Source: Nicotiana tabacum
Taxonomy: Eukaryota > Streptophyta > Magnoliopsida > Solanales > Solanaceae
Direction: 5' to 3'
Assembly: GCF_000715075.1 (NCBI RefSeq)
Contig: NC_134103.1
Coordinates: forward strand, 74,897,519-74,961,518
Length of the DNA stretch: 64,000 nt
Shown: in pieces, positions 34,544 to 46,291 of the stretch
Numbering within the stretch: position 1 is the first letter of the stretch
How the letters are laid out: the number at the start of each line of letters is the position of its first letter
Notes under the pieces: generated by a model
Told to the model about the DNA's origin: nothing
Databases searched by the model: none
Seen by the model: only the letters and a program-made list of their open reading frames with translations
Position numbers and translations under genes: made by a program

Positions 34544-34556
<13 letters not shown>
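34193..34556 (+). mobile_element. Possible CACTA-type transposon terminus
   Basis: It begins CACTACTTGAAACATAGTAG and contains several subterminal TTTCCCAC(R)GG/GTGGGAAA motifs in both orientations (34213, 34390, 34415, 34470-34510), as in plant CACTA (En/Spm) ends. The repeat shared with 28486-28550 breaks off within a few bases of this start, as expected at an insertion edge. The opposite terminus is not identified, and the region is interrupted by the element at 34599. Confidence 0.45.

Positions 34557-34584
<28 letters not shown>
34550..34584. repeat. (TC)n microsatellite
   Basis: A run of about 17 TC units is followed by TCAC repeats. The Tekay/Del element is inserted in the TCAC run. 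Confidence 0.95.
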
Positions 34585-34587
<3 letters not shown>

Positions 34588-35289
34588 CACTCACTCACTG
34601 TAACGATCCGACCGGTCGTTTTGAGTATTATAACCTCGTTCTCTTATTTACTGCTAAATTTATATGTTATAATTATTTGATGACTTACCAGGTTAGTTGG
34701 TTCGGATCCGGAAGAAATTCAGAGTGAAATGAGACACTTAGTCTTATAATTAAAAATTTAAGTTAGAAAAAGTTGACCGGATATTGACTTATATGTAAAC
34801 GACCTCGGATTTGAATTTTGATGATTTCAATAGCTCAGTATGGTTATTTTGGACTTAGGAGCGTATCCGAAAAATTATTTGGAGGTCGATAGAGGAATTA
34901 GGCCTGAAATGGCGAAAGTTGAATTTTCAGGAAGTTTGACCAGGAGGTTGACTTTTTGATATCGGGGTCGGAATTCGATTTTAAAAATTAGAATACCTCT
35001 GTTATGTCATTTTTGACTTGTGTGCAAAATTTGAGGTCAATCAGACATGATTTGATAGGTTCCGGTGTCGTTTGTAGAAATTGGGAGTTTCAAAGTTCAT
35101 TAGGCTTGAATATATGTGGGATTCCTGTTTTTAGTGTTGTTGGATGTGATTTGAAGACTCGACTAAGTTCGTATGATGTTTTAGGACTTGTTGGTATATT
35201 TAGTTGAGGTCCCGGGGGCCTCGGGTGAGTTTCGGATGGTTAACAGTTCAAATTCGGACTTAAAACCATTGCTGGAATTTTTGCTTCTG

Positions 35290-35525
35290 GCATTTTCGCA
35301 CCTGCGGAGGTTTGATCGCAGGTGCGAAGCCGCACGTGCGCACCAGCCTTCGCAGAAGTGATCTTTCCGCAGAAACGGAGCTAGCCTCGCAAATGCGAGC
35401 CCGCAGAAGCAGCTCCTAGCTCGCAGAAGCGGCTCCAATGGAGGCTTGGCGAAACCGCAGAAGCAGTTGAATTCTTGCACCTACGAGACCGCAGAAGCGG
35501 CTAAGTGAGTCGCAGGTGCGGAAAC
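35290..35525 (+). repeat. Dyad array, CGCAGAAGCGG family
   Basis: The array begins about 691 bp from the LTR start. It mixes CGCAGAAGCGG, CGCAGGTGCG and TCGCAAATGCGAG words. The 3' LTR copy is 43345-43560. Confidence 0.85.
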
Positions 35526-36172
35526 CCTAGACAGTATACATTTCGAAGGGGTTCCGAGTTTGGTTGGGTTTGAGAGAGAGAGAGCGTGAGATAGTTGGTC
35601 TAATAACTAGTCCAAACTTTTTCCATTTTTTGGACCTTCAAGCATGGTTTTTGGGGAGATTTTGAGAGAGAATTCGAGGGAAACTTGAGGTAATTCTCTT
35701 GTGATCATTTCTACTCCATAATATTGAATTATCATTGAATAATCTAACTAGATTACATGTTTCTGAGGTGTAAATCGGGGGTTGAACTTAGGGATTTGGA
35801 AATAAGATTCGATGATTTGGAGGTTGAGTTGATGTCGGATTTTGGTAAAGTTGGTATGGTTAGACTCGTGGTTGAATGAGCTTCCGGATTTTGTAACTTT
35901 TGTCAAGTTCCGAGATGTGGTCCCCACGAGCGAGTTTTGAGCTAAATTTCAGACTTTGATGGAAAATTAATATTTTCTTATGGAATTAATTCTAATAAAT
36001 TTTATTGACTGAATCGAATTATTTGTGGCTAGATTCAAGGCATTTTAAGGTCAATTCACGAGGAAAAGACATTGCAGAATAAAGAATTATACGGCTTGAG
36101 GTAAGTAACAGTTATAAATACGGTCCTGAGTGTATGAAACCCCGGACTTTGTATCATGTGATTATTTTGGAG

Positions 36173-36211
36173 GTGACGCACATGCTTCGTGATGGGCGTG
36201 TGGGCGTGCAC
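36173..36211 (+). other. LTR hairpin, loop TTCGTGATGG
   Basis: The same stem as at 6994-7015 (ACATGC with GCGTGT plus an outer helix), but with a diverged loop. It starts 72 nt after GTAAGT (36101). The 3' LTR copy (44133-44171) keeps GGTGAC but has lost the upstream GTAAGT by a small deletion. Confidence 0.55.
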
Positions 36212-37482
36212 CGAGGGGATTGTGACTTGGTCCATCCCGTGGAAACTGTAAAGTTGAATAACTTGTTGTTAGCTATGTGCTCTCTATGTGTTGTCGAAAT
36301 TTAACTGTAAGTCATGTTAGAAACCATGTTTAGGTTATATGTTGGTACTGTTGGGACCCACAGAGGTCGTGTACATGTTGAACTATCTGCTTAATTGCTG
36401 TTTTGTACTCAGTCACAATTTACTTGATTATTTCATCCCAGTCTCTATTGTTCATTATTAATGCATCATATCATTGTTGTTTGGGTTGATTTCATGATTG
36501 TTGAGAGCTCGAGAGACTGGAGAGATTTATGACTGAGCGAGGCTGAGGGCCTGATTGTGAGATATTATACTATAGTACGTGAGTTGTCCGTGCAGATTCA
36601 GATATTATACTATAGCACATGAGTTGTCCATGTGGATCCCGTGCAGATCCAGATATTGATACTATAACAAGTGAGTTATCCGTGCAGCACATGAATTGTC
36701 CGTGCGGATTATAGCGCTTGGGCTGTAGGAACCCCTCTGGAGTCTGCACACCCCCAGTGAGCACGGGTACCCATTGAGTGTGAGTGCTGAGGGCTAAAAG
36801 CTGAGTGGTTGAGCTGTTATGACGAGTTGAGTGACTGTTGCCCTGAGAGGCTGTACTTGCTTTTCATTTGTTGTTGCACTTAGTTGCTATCTGTCATTGT
36901 TGTGAAATACTCTAAAAGATTTTATATCCGGATTACATGAACTTGAACTATATAAAACTGATTTGACTTAAACTGCTGGATTTGAAAGCATGTTTATTCT
37001 TTGCTGGAATTACTGAAAGTGAACTATAACTGTGTAGCTCGTCACTATCTTCAATCCTTATTTATTATTGTTACTTGCTGAGTTGGTTGTACTCATACTA
37101 TACCCTGCACTTCGTGTGCAGATCCAGGTATTCCTGGACATAGCGGGTGTTGATTCTTTCGCACAATTGATTTTCCGGAGATTCAGAGGTAGCTGCCATA
37201 TTTCGCAGACCTTGCCTCTCCTTCCCTATCTCCTTAATTACAATATTTTGTCTTAGACTGTTATAGACCGTATTTTCCAGACTTGTATTCATATTAGATG
37301 CTCATGTACTCAGTGAGACCAGGTTTTGGGAGTGCTTGCATCAATATTTGCGAGATTTTTGAGTTGTGTTTAAATATCATATTTTTAGACATAAAAGAAT
37401 TGTGGTTTGTTGAGATTGCCGGCTTGCCTAGTATCGAGATAGGCGCCATCACGACAAGTTAGAATTTTGGGTCGCGACAAGT

Positions 37483-37494
37483 TGGTACTAGAGC
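37483..37494 (+). other. Primer-binding site of the Tekay/Del element
   Basis: TGGTACTAGAGC differs from the initiator-Met PBS TGGTATCAGAGC at two bases, consistent with decay. Confidence 0.85.
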
Positions 37495-37678
37495 CTAGGT
37501 TGCATAGGTCTCACGAGTTATGAGCAGGTTGAGTAGAGTCTTGTAGATCGGTACAGAGACGTCTGTACTTATCTTCGAAAGGCTGCAGAACCCTTAGGAA
37601 AACTTCACTTTCTTGTATTCTGTCGTGCAAATTTGTTAGTTCCGAAAACTAAATTTCTGTTATTCTATTCTCTCACAG

Positions 37679-39050
37679 ATGGTGAGGACACGTACTATCG
37701 GATCAGATGGTCAGCCACCAGTGCCACCAGTTAGGGCCGCGAGAGGCCGAGGCCGTGGTAGAGGCCGGGGCTGAGGTAGAGGTCGAGGTTTAGCTCGTAC
37801 AGCAGTTGGAGAAACACCTGTAGTACCACCAGTTGCTCCAGCTCAGGAGTAGATTCCGGATACAGTTGAGCCGGCGAGACTAGCTCAGGAACCAGCTACA
37901 CCTATTGTGATTCTAGGCCTTCAGGAGGCTCTGGCCCATATATTGACAGTTTGTACTGGTCTTGCTCAGGTGGTTTCGGCTCAGGCTGCACCTGACACTT
38001 CTCAGGTCGGGGGAGGTACTCATAACCCTATTGCCCGTACTCCAGACCAGGTAGTACTGGGACTTCAGATATCGGGGGCACTACCAGCCCAACCGGGTGC
38101 AGCTGCTCAGGCCCCGGTAGTTCCGGTTATGGCAGATGATGAGCAGAGGAGACTTGAGAGATTTGAGAGGCTTCGACCTCCACCATTTAGCGGTACTGAG
38201 TGAGAGGATGCTTAGGGTTTTCTGGATAGGTGTAAGTGGATGCTTCAAACTACGGGTATTCTGGAGACCAGTGGGGTCTTGTTCACTACTTTTCAGTTTT
38301 CTGGGGCTGCCTTTAGATGGTGGGAGGCTTATGAGAGGCGCATTCCAGTTGGTGCAGTACCACTTACATGGCAGGAATTCTTCATTCTCTTTTTGGAGAA
38401 GTTCGTGCCGCAGTCTTGCAGAGAGGAGCTGCGCAGACAGTTTGAGCAGTTACGTCAGGATGGCATGTCTGTGACGCAATAAGAGATGAGATTTTTTGAG
38501 TTGGCTCATCACGCAGTCTGGTTGGTTCCCACTGATAGGGAGAGGATTAGGAGGTTCATTGATGGCCTCACATATCGGCTGCGGTTACTTATGACTAGGG
38601 AGTGGGTATCTGGTGCTACTTTTGATGAGGTAGTTGACATTGCTCGGTAGATAGAGGTGGTTCGTAGCCAGGAGCGTGGAGAGAGGGAGGCTAAGAGGCC
38701 TCATGGTCCAAGTGATTACAACAATGTTCCTTCAGGGGGTCAATTTTACCGCGGTAGGGGTCGTTCTTACAGACACGCTCAGACGGGTCGTCCAACTCAT
38801 CGTGGTGAATCAGCTAGCCACAGTCCTTACAGTGCTCACTCAGGCCAATATTCATTTAGTGCACTACCAGCACAGAGTTCTCATCATGCCTCATCCGCTC
38901 AGGCTTCTACAGGTAATTCCTCGAGTTATCAGGAGCAGTAGTTCCGTCAGAGGAGGGGTTGTTTCGAGTGAGGAGAATTTGGTCATTTCAAGAGAGATTG
39001 TCCTAGGTTGTTGAGTGGGGCTCCACCACAGAGTTCTTGACTGACGACAC
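37679..39050 (+). pseudogene. gag of the Tekay/Del element
   Basis: It starts at ATG 37679 (MVRTRT) with an RGRGRG-rich N-terminal tail. The capsid domain runs through about 38160-38640, with FSGAAFRWWEAYERR and TWQEFFILFLEKFVP. A zinc knuckle near 38958-39005 keeps GHFKRDCP, but its second cysteine codon has become a stop (TGT to TGA). The frame stays constant from 37679 to at least 39200 while stops occur near 37771, 37850, 38201, 38213, 38480, 38648, 38939 and 38969. Several are TAG where CAG or TGG would be expected, the signature of cytosine deamination. Confidence 0.9.
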
Positions 39051-39741
39051 TAACACCATCAGTTCCATCACCCGCCCAGCCAGTTCGGGGTGGGGGTCAG
39101 GCAGCTAGGGGTCGCCCAAGAGGGGGAGGCCGATCAGGTGATGGTCAGGCCCGATTCTATGCTGTTCTTGCCAGGCCAGATGCTGTTGCTTCAGATGCAG
39201 TGATCACAGGTATTGTTTCAGTATGCCACAAGGAAGATTCTATATTATTTGACCATGGTTCCACTTATTCATATGTATCATCGTATTTTTCTCATTATCT
39301 GGATATACCCCGTGAGTCCTTATTTTCACTTGTATATGTATCTACACCGGTGGGCGATATTATTACTGTGGACCGTGTGTATCGGTCGTGTGTGGTAACT
39401 ATTGGGAACTGGATACTAGAGTTGATCTCTTATTACTCGGTATGGTTAATTTTGATGTAATCTTGGGTATAGATTGGTTGTCTCCATGTCATGCTATTTT
39501 GGACTGTCACGCAAAAAGCATGACGTTAACGATGCCGGGGTTGCCAAAGGTTGAATGGAGAGGTTCTCTAGGTTTTGTTCCTGGCAGGGTAATTTCTTAT
39601 TTGAAGGCCCAACGTATGGTTAGAAAGGGATATTTGTCATATTTGGCATTTGTTAGAGATGTTGATGCAAATACTTCTATTATTGATTCAGTACCGGTCG
39701 TGTGAGACTTTTCAGATATATTTCCTGCAGACCTTCCGGGT
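39050..39741 (+). pseudogene. Protease and linker of the Tekay/Del element
   Basis: The first part (39200-39460) holds the aspartic protease active-site area, here SILFDHGSTYSYVSSYF, with the usual DSG/DTG reading DHG. A frameshift near 39410 moves the conserved NFDVILGIDWLSPCHAILD stretch into another frame, which continues to a stop at 39703. Loss of the catalytic glycine-flanked Asp context is uncertain from one site alone. Confidence 0.8.
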
Positions 39742-41020
39742 ATGCCACCCGACAGGGATATTAATTTCGGTATTGACTTGGTGCAGGTCACTCAGCCTTT
39801 TTCTATTCCTCCGTATCGTATGGAACTAGCTGAGTTAAAAGAATTGAAAGAGCAACTACAGGAACTCCTTGGAAAGGGGTTTATTAGGCCTAGTGTGTCA
39901 CCTTGGGGTGCACCGGTTCTGTTTGTGAAAAATAAAGATGGTACTTTGCAGTTGTGCATCGATTATAGGCAGTCGAACAAAGTTATAATCAAGAATAAAT
40001 ATCCCTTGCCGCGTATTTATGACTTATTTGACCAGTTTTAGGGAGCGAGGGTGTCCTCCAAAATTGATTTGAGATCTGGGTATCACTAGTTGAAAATTGG
40101 GGATTCAGATATTCTAAAGACGGCATTCAGAACTCGTTGTGGCCACTATGAATTTCTTGTGATGTCGTTTGGGCTAACCAATGCCCCAGCATCATTTATG
40201 CATTTGATGAATAGTGTATTCTAGTCATAACTTTAATTATTTGTCGTAGTATTTATTAATGATATCCTGGTATACTCACGTAGCCAGGAGGAGCATGCAC
40301 AACACTTGGGTATTATATTACAGAGGCTGAGAGAGGAGAGACTTTATGCCAAATTCTCTAAGTGTGAGTTCTGACTTAATTCGGTGGCATTCTTGGGGCA
40401 TATAGTGTCCAGTGAAGAAATTAAGGTGGATCCGAAGAAAATAGAGGCAGTTCAGAGTTGGCCCAGGCCATCTTCAGTTACTGAGATTCGGAGTTTTCTC
40501 GGCTTAGCCGGTTATTATCGTCGCTTCGTGGAGGGTTTCTCGTCTATTGCATCGCCTATGACTAAATTGACCTAGAAAAGTGCTCCGTTCAGGTGGTCGG
40601 ATGAATGTGAAGAGAGCTTTCAGAAGCTCAAAACATCTTTGACTACAGCTCCAGTATTAGTGTTGCCTGCAGTATTATGACGCATCGCGTATTGGTCTCG
40701 GCACAGTGCTGATGCAAGATGGTAGGGAGATTGCCTATGCGTCCAGACAGTTAAAGGTACAGGAGAAGAATTATCCAGTCCACGACCTTGAGTTAGCAGC
40801 TATTGTTCATGCCTTGAAGATTTAGCGGCACTATTTGTACGATGTCCATTGTGAGGTTTATACCGATCACTGGAGTCTACAACATCTGTTCAAACAGAAA
40901 GATCTTAATTTGCGACAGTGGAGGTGGTTAGAGTTTCTTAAGGATTATGATATCACCATTCTCTATCATCTCGGAAAGACCAATGTAGTAGCTGATGCCT
41001 TGAGTCGTAAGGCGGAGAGT
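39742..41020 (+). pseudogene. Reverse transcriptase-RNase H of the Tekay/Del element
   Basis: Reverse transcriptase motifs in order are: [29 protein letters not shown], the IDYR block, and then the catalytic motif, which reads FINDILVYS near 40250. The family has FIDDILVYS, so one catalytic Asp is changed to Asn. RNase H follows from about 40600 ([46 protein letters not shown]). Stops occur near 40039, 40088, 40223, 40372, 40573 and 40823. A deletion/frameshift lies near 40675. Confidence 0.9.
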
Positions 41021-42195
41021 TTGGGCAGCTTAGCATACTTACCGGTAACAGAGAGGCCTTTAGCCTTAGATGTTCAGGCCTTGGACAACCAGTTTGTTAG
41101 ATTGGATGTTTCCGAGCCGAATCGAGTTTTGGCTTGTGTGGTTTCTCGGTCTTCTTTATATGATCGCATCAGAGAGTGCCAGTATGACGATCCACATCTG
41201 CTTGTCCTTAAGGACACGGTTTAGCACGGTGATGCCAAGGAAGTCAATATTGGAGATGACGGTGTATTAAGGATACATGGCAGGCTATGTGTGCCTACTG
41301 TAGATGGTTTATGTGAGTTGATTCTCCAGAAAGCTCACAGTTTGCGGTACTCCATTCATCCAGGTGCCGCAAAAATGTATCAGGATTTGAGGCAACACTT
41401 TTGGTGGAGGCGTATGAAAAAAGATATAGTTGGATTTATAGCTTGGTGTTTAAATTGTCAACTGGTAAAGTACGAGCATCAGAGACCAGGAGGATTACTT
41501 CAGAGGCTTGAAATTCCGGAGTGGAAATAGGAGCGTATTACCATAGACTTCGTAGTGGGGCTTCCACGTATTTTGAGGAAGTTCGCTGCAGTTTGGGTAA
41601 TTGTAGATCAGTTGACTAAGTTCGCGCATTTTATTCCAGTTGGTACCAATTATTCTTCGGAGAGGTTGGCTGAGATTTATATCCGCGAGATTGTTCGCCT
41701 ACATGGTGTGCCAGTGTCTGTCATTTCAGATTGGGGCACGCAGTTTACATTACAGTTTTGGAGAGCAATGCAGCGAGAATTGGGCACATAGGTTCAGTTG
41801 AGTACAACATTTCACCCTCAGACGGACAGACAGTCTGAGCGCATTATTCAGATATTGGAGGATATGCTACGCGCTTGTGTCATTGATTTTGGAGGTTCTT
41901 GGGATAAATTTCTGCCACTCGCAGAGTTTACTTATAATAACAGCTACCAATCGAGTATTCAGATGGCTCTGTATGAGGCATTATATGGGAGATGGTGTCG
42001 GTCTCTGGTTGATTGGTTTGAGCCGGGTAAGGCTAGGCTATTGGGTACTGACTTAGTTCAGGATGCTTTGGAGAAGGTTAAAGTGATTCAGGAGCGGCTT
42101 CACACGTCGCAGTCTAGACAGAAGAGTTATGCTGACAGGAAGGTCTGTGATATTACTTACATGGTTGGGAGAAGGTTCTGCTCAAGATTTCACCA
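41021..42195 (+). pseudogene. Integrase of the Tekay/Del element
   Basis: The zinc-binding region (41330-41480) shows HPGAAKMYQDL, HFWWRRMKKDI and CLNCQLVK. The catalytic core shows FAAVWVIVDQLTKFAHFIPV, VISDWGTQFT (SDRGTQF in the family) and the GGSWD and FTYNNSYQSS blocks. Stops lie near 41222, 41528 and 41789. A frameshift near 42165 separates the core from the C-terminal domain. Confidence 0.9.
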
Positions 42196-42627
42196 ATGAA
42201 GGGTGTGTTGAGGTTCGGGAAGAAGGGCAAGTTGAGCCCTCGGTATATTGGGCCTTTTGAGATACTTAAGAAAATTGGGGAGGTGGCTTATGAACTTGCT
42301 TTACCACCTAGTCTATCAGGTGTTCATCCAGTGTTCCATGTATCCATGCTCCGAAAGTATGTCGGGGATCCGTCTCATATTTTGGATTTCAGTACAGTAC
42401 AACTGGACGGTAATTTGACTTATGATATGGAGCCGGTGGCTATTTTAGACCGATATGTTCGAAAACTGAGATCAAAGAACATAGTATCGGTGAAGGTACA
42501 GTGGAGAGGCCAGCCAGTCTGAGAATCTACTTGGGAGATTGAATAGGAGATACGGAGCAAATACTCACACCTATTCGAGACTCCAGGTATGATTCTAAAT
42601 CCGTTCAAGGACGAACGTTTGTTTAAG
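42196..42627 (+). pseudogene. Integrase C-terminus and chromodomain-like region
   Basis: The [20 protein letters not shown] and [14 protein letters not shown] blocks are the integrase GPF/Y module. A chromodomain-like segment ([16 protein letters not shown], then a stop, then STWEIE) follows near 42460-42545. It may guide insertion to heterochromatin in intact relatives. Stops interrupt it at 42520 and 42543. Confidence 0.85.
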
Positions 42628-42637
42628 ATGGGGAGAA
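42626..42637 (+). other. Polypurine tract of the Tekay/Del element
   Basis: AAGATGGGGAGAA lies directly before the 3' LTR start TGTAACGACCCGG at 42638. Confidence 0.85.
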
Positions 42638-45369
42638 TGTAACGACCCGGCCGATCGTTTTGAGTATTATAACCCCGTTCCCCCATTTACTGCTCAATTT
42701 ATATGTTACAGTTGTTTTATGACTTACCGGGTTAGTTGGTTTGGGTCCGAAAGAAATTCGGAGTGAAATGAGACACTTAGTCTCATAATTAAAAATTTAA
42801 GTTAGAAAAGTTGATCGGATGTAGACTTATGTGTAAACGACCTCACAATTGAATTTTGATGATTTCAATAGCTCCGTATAGTGATTTTGGACTTAGGAGC
42901 ATGTCCGAAAAATTATTTAGAGGTCGGTAGAGGAATTAGGCTTGAAATGACGAAAGTTGAATTTTCGGGAAGTTTGAGAAGTTTGATCGGGGGGTTGACT
43001 TTTGATATCGGGGTTGGAACCCAATTCTGAAAAATTGAAATACCTCTGTTATATCATTTATGACTTGTGTGCAAAATTTGAGGTCAATAGGACGTGATTT
43101 GATAGGTTTCAGCGTCATTTGTAGAAATTGGAAGTTTCAAAGTTTATTAGGCTTGAATTGGGGTATGATTAGTGGTTGTGGCATTGTTGGGTGTGATTTG
43201 AGGTCTCTACTAAGTTCATATGATGTTTTAGGACTTGTTGGTATATTTGGTTGAGGTCCCGGGGGCATCGGGTGAGTTTCGGATGGTTAAGCCATCAAAT
43301 TCGGACTTAAAACCACTGCTGGAATTTTTTCTTCTGACATTTTTGCACCTGCGGAGGTTTGATTGCAGGTGCGAAGCCGCACGTGCGCAGAAGCGAGCTT
43401 TCCGCAGAAGTGGAGCTAGCCTCGCAAATGCGAGCCCGCAGAAGCGGCTCCTAGCTCGTAGAAGCGGCTCCAGTGGAGGCTTGGCGAAACCGCAGAAGCG
43501 GTTGAATTCTCGCACCTGCGAGACCGCAGAAGCGGCTAAGTGAGTCGCAGGTGCGGAACCCCCGGACAATATACATTTCGAAGGGGTTTCGAGTTTTGCC
43601 ATTTTTTGGACCTTCAAGCAAGGTTTTTGGGGCGATTTTGAGAGAGAATTCGAGGAAAACTTGAGGTAAGTCCTTTGTGATAATTTATACTCCATAATAT
43701 TGAATTATCATTGAATAATCCGACTAGATCACATGTTTTTGAGGTGTAAATCGGGGGTTTGAACTTAGGGATTTGGAAATAAGATTCGATGATTTGGAGG
43801 TCGAGTTGATGTCGGATTTTGGTAAAATTGGTATGGTTAGACTCGTGGTTGAATGAGCTTCCGGATTTTATAACTTTTGTCGGGTTCTGAGACGTGGGCC
43901 CCACGAGCGATTTTTTAGCTAAATTTTAGATTTTGATGGAAAATTAATATTTTCTTATGGAATTAATTTTAATAAATTTTATTGACTGAATCGAATTAGT
44001 TGTGGCTAGATTCGAGGCATTTGGAGGTCAATTCACGAGGAAAAGACATTGCAGAATAAAGAATTACACGGCTTTATTTGTGGTCCTGAGGGTATGAAAC
44101 CCCGGACTTTGTATCGTGTGATTATTTTGGAGGTGAAACACATGGTTGGTGACAGGCGTGTGGGTGTGCACCGAGGGGATTGTGATTTGGTCCGTCCCAT
44201 GGAAACTGTAAAGTTTAATAACTTGTTGTTAGCTATGTGCTCTCTATGTGTTGTGGAAATTTGACTGTAAGTCATGTTAGAAACCATGTTTAGGCTATAT
44301 GTTGGTACTGTTGGGACCCATAGAGGTCGTGTACATGTTGAACTATCTGCTTAATTGCTGTTTTGTACTCAGTCATAATTTACTTTATTATTTTATCCAG
44401 TCTCTATTGTTCATTATTGATGCATCATATCATTGTTGTTTGGACTGATTTCATGATTGTTGAGAGTCCGAGAGACTGGAGTGATTTATGACTGAGCGAG
44501 GCTGGGGGCCTGATTATGAGATATTATACTATAGCACGTGAGTTGTCCGTGCGGATCCAGATATTAATACTATACCACGTGAGTTGTCCGTGCGAATTAT
44601 AGTGCTTGGGCTGTAGGAGCCCCTCCATAGTCTGTACACCCCAGTGAGCACGGGGTACCCATTGAGTGTGATTGTTGAGGGCTGAGAGACGAATGGTTGA
44701 GCTGTTGTGATGAGTTGAGTGACTTTTGCCCTGAGAGGCTGTACTTGCTTTTCATTTATTGTTGTACTTAGTTGCTATATGTTATTGTTGTGAAATACAC
44801 TGAAAGATTTTATATCCGGATTACATGAACTTGAACTGTATAAAATAGATTTGACTTAAACTGTTGGATTTGAAAGCATGTCTATTCTTTGCTGGAATTA
44901 CTGAAAGTGAATTATAATTGTGTAGCTCGTCACTATCTTCAGTTCCTTATTTATTATTGTTACTTGTTGAGTTGATTGTATTCATACTACACCCTACACT
45001 TCGTATGCAGATCCAGGTATTCCCGGACATAGCGGGTGTTGATTCTTTCGCACAATTGATTTTTCGGAGATTCAGAGGTAGTTGCCGTGTTTTGCAGACC
45101 TTGCCTCTCCTTCCCTATCTCCTTAATTACAGTATTTGGTCTCAGACTATTATGGACCTTATTTTCCAGACTTGTATTCATATTAGATACTCATGTACTC
45201 AGTGACACCAAGTTTTGGGAGTGCTTGTATCAGTATTTGTGAGATTTGTGAGTTGTGTTTAAATAACATATTTTCAAACTTAAAAGAAATTGTGGTTTAT
45301 TGAGATTGTCGGCTTGCCTAGTATCGAGATAGGCGCCATCACGAAAGGTTAGTATTTTGGGTCATGACA
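42638..45369 (+). mobile_element. 3' LTR of the Tekay/Del element
   Basis: 2,732 bp from TGTAACGACCCGGCCGATCG to GGGTCATGACA, aligned with 34599-37479. Array at 43345-43560, GGTAAGT at 43664, GCACGTGAGTTGTCCGTGC at 44534-44552. Confidence 0.95.
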
Positions 45370-45563
45370 CTCACCCTTTCATTTTTCGATTTTGATTTTT
45401 CGAAATTTAGGGATTTTCTGCTATTTCAAACCCTAGATTCGAAAAAAGTATTGGTGTTCTCTCGTGCATGTATATTCTAATTAAACCTAAGGCTTTATTT
45501 GTTTCGTCTTAGAAATAATGAATTTGTTAAAAGATTTTTTAAAGGCTCTACATCTACAGAGAG
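45370..45563. other. Spacer between the Tekay/Del element and the hAT-like MITE
   Basis: It opens with the right TSD copy CTCAC and continues the sequence interrupted at 34598. TTTCGATTTT and AAACCCTAGATTCG are reminiscent of a 5' UTR, possibly of the CACTA-like element. No gene is evident. Confidence 0.4.
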
Positions 45564-46171
45564 TCGGGGTTTTCGTCGGTACGGTACCGTATTTAGACAT
45601 TTTGATTTGGTATTTTCGGTATTCGGTTTCGTAAAACACTATACCAATACCGTACCTAATTAAATTCGGTGTGGTTCGGTTTTTCTCCTTTTCGTTTCGG
45701 TTTATTCGGTTCGGTAACTTCGGTTTATTCGGTTTGAATACTAACTAGGGCATAGAGTCATAGACGGTAATATTCTTAATTAAAGTACTCAAAAGTACAA
45801 AACTAAAAATGTTTGTTGACAAAAGTTTTGTCCAAAACCAGCAAATACCAGCATGAGGAGAGAAAAATTAGAGAAATATCTTGTTACTTGCTTAGAGTTA
45901 ATTGATGAACTTAGAGTATAAAGGAAAGTAAAATTTTAGATTTCTTTTATTTATGTTATAATTAATAAAATGTGTATTGTGTAATATAATATATATTTCA
46001 GTACGGTATCGGTATTTCAGTATTTTATTTTAAAATATCAAATACCATACCTAATACCAATTTTTTTTAAAAACTTAAACCAAATACCATACCGAATACC
46101 AAAATATCGAATACCACAATTTTCGGTTTCGGTACGGTAATTCAGTATTTACCAAATTATACACAGCCCTA
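45564..46171. mobile_element. hAT-like MITE (608 bp)
   Basis: It is flanked by an exact 8-bp TSD ACAGAGAG (45556-45563 and 46172-46179). The ends TCGGGGTT and CAGCCCTA form a short imperfect TIR of hAT type. Subterminal regions carry many CGGTATTCGGTTTCGG-like motifs in opposite orientations. It has no coding capacity. Confidence 0.8.
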
Positions 46172-46291
46172 ACAGAGAGTAGGCAGAGATAGTTCTGTTT
46201 CTAGAAGTACTTTCCCTGTAAATAAATCTCAGATTTACTCTCATGTGAAATTGAAAAGAAGGGAGTAAAACGCTAGTAAATAATAAGTTAT
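46172..46291. other. Spacer before the chimeric LTR
   Basis: It contains the right TSD of the MITE and ends in GTTAT (46287-46291), the presumed TSD of the outer minus-strand element. Nothing else is recognised. Confidence 0.5.

Larger units (their letters stand above)
34599..37479 (+). mobile_element. 5' LTR of the Tekay/Del element
   Basis: 2,881 bp, TGTAACGATCCGACC to GGGTCGCGACA. It is longer than the 3' LTR partly through an insertion of about 58 bp with a GA-repeat near 35560-35630. It carries an array at 35290-35525, a hairpin at 36173-36211 and GCACGTGAGTTGTCC repeats near 36575-36710. Confidence 0.95.
34599..45369 (+). mobile_element. Complete Tekay/Del-type chromovirus (10.8 kb), decayed
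   Basis: LTRs lie at 34599-37479 and 42638-45369, with a 5-bp TSD CTCAC at 34594-34598 and 45370-45374. The PBS and PPT are in place. Gag, protease, reverse transcriptase, RNase H, integrase and a C-terminal chromodomain-like region follow in that order, which is the chromovirus layout. Roughly twenty in-frame stops and at least three frameshifts (near 39410, 40675 and 42165) make it non-functional. Confidence 0.95.
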
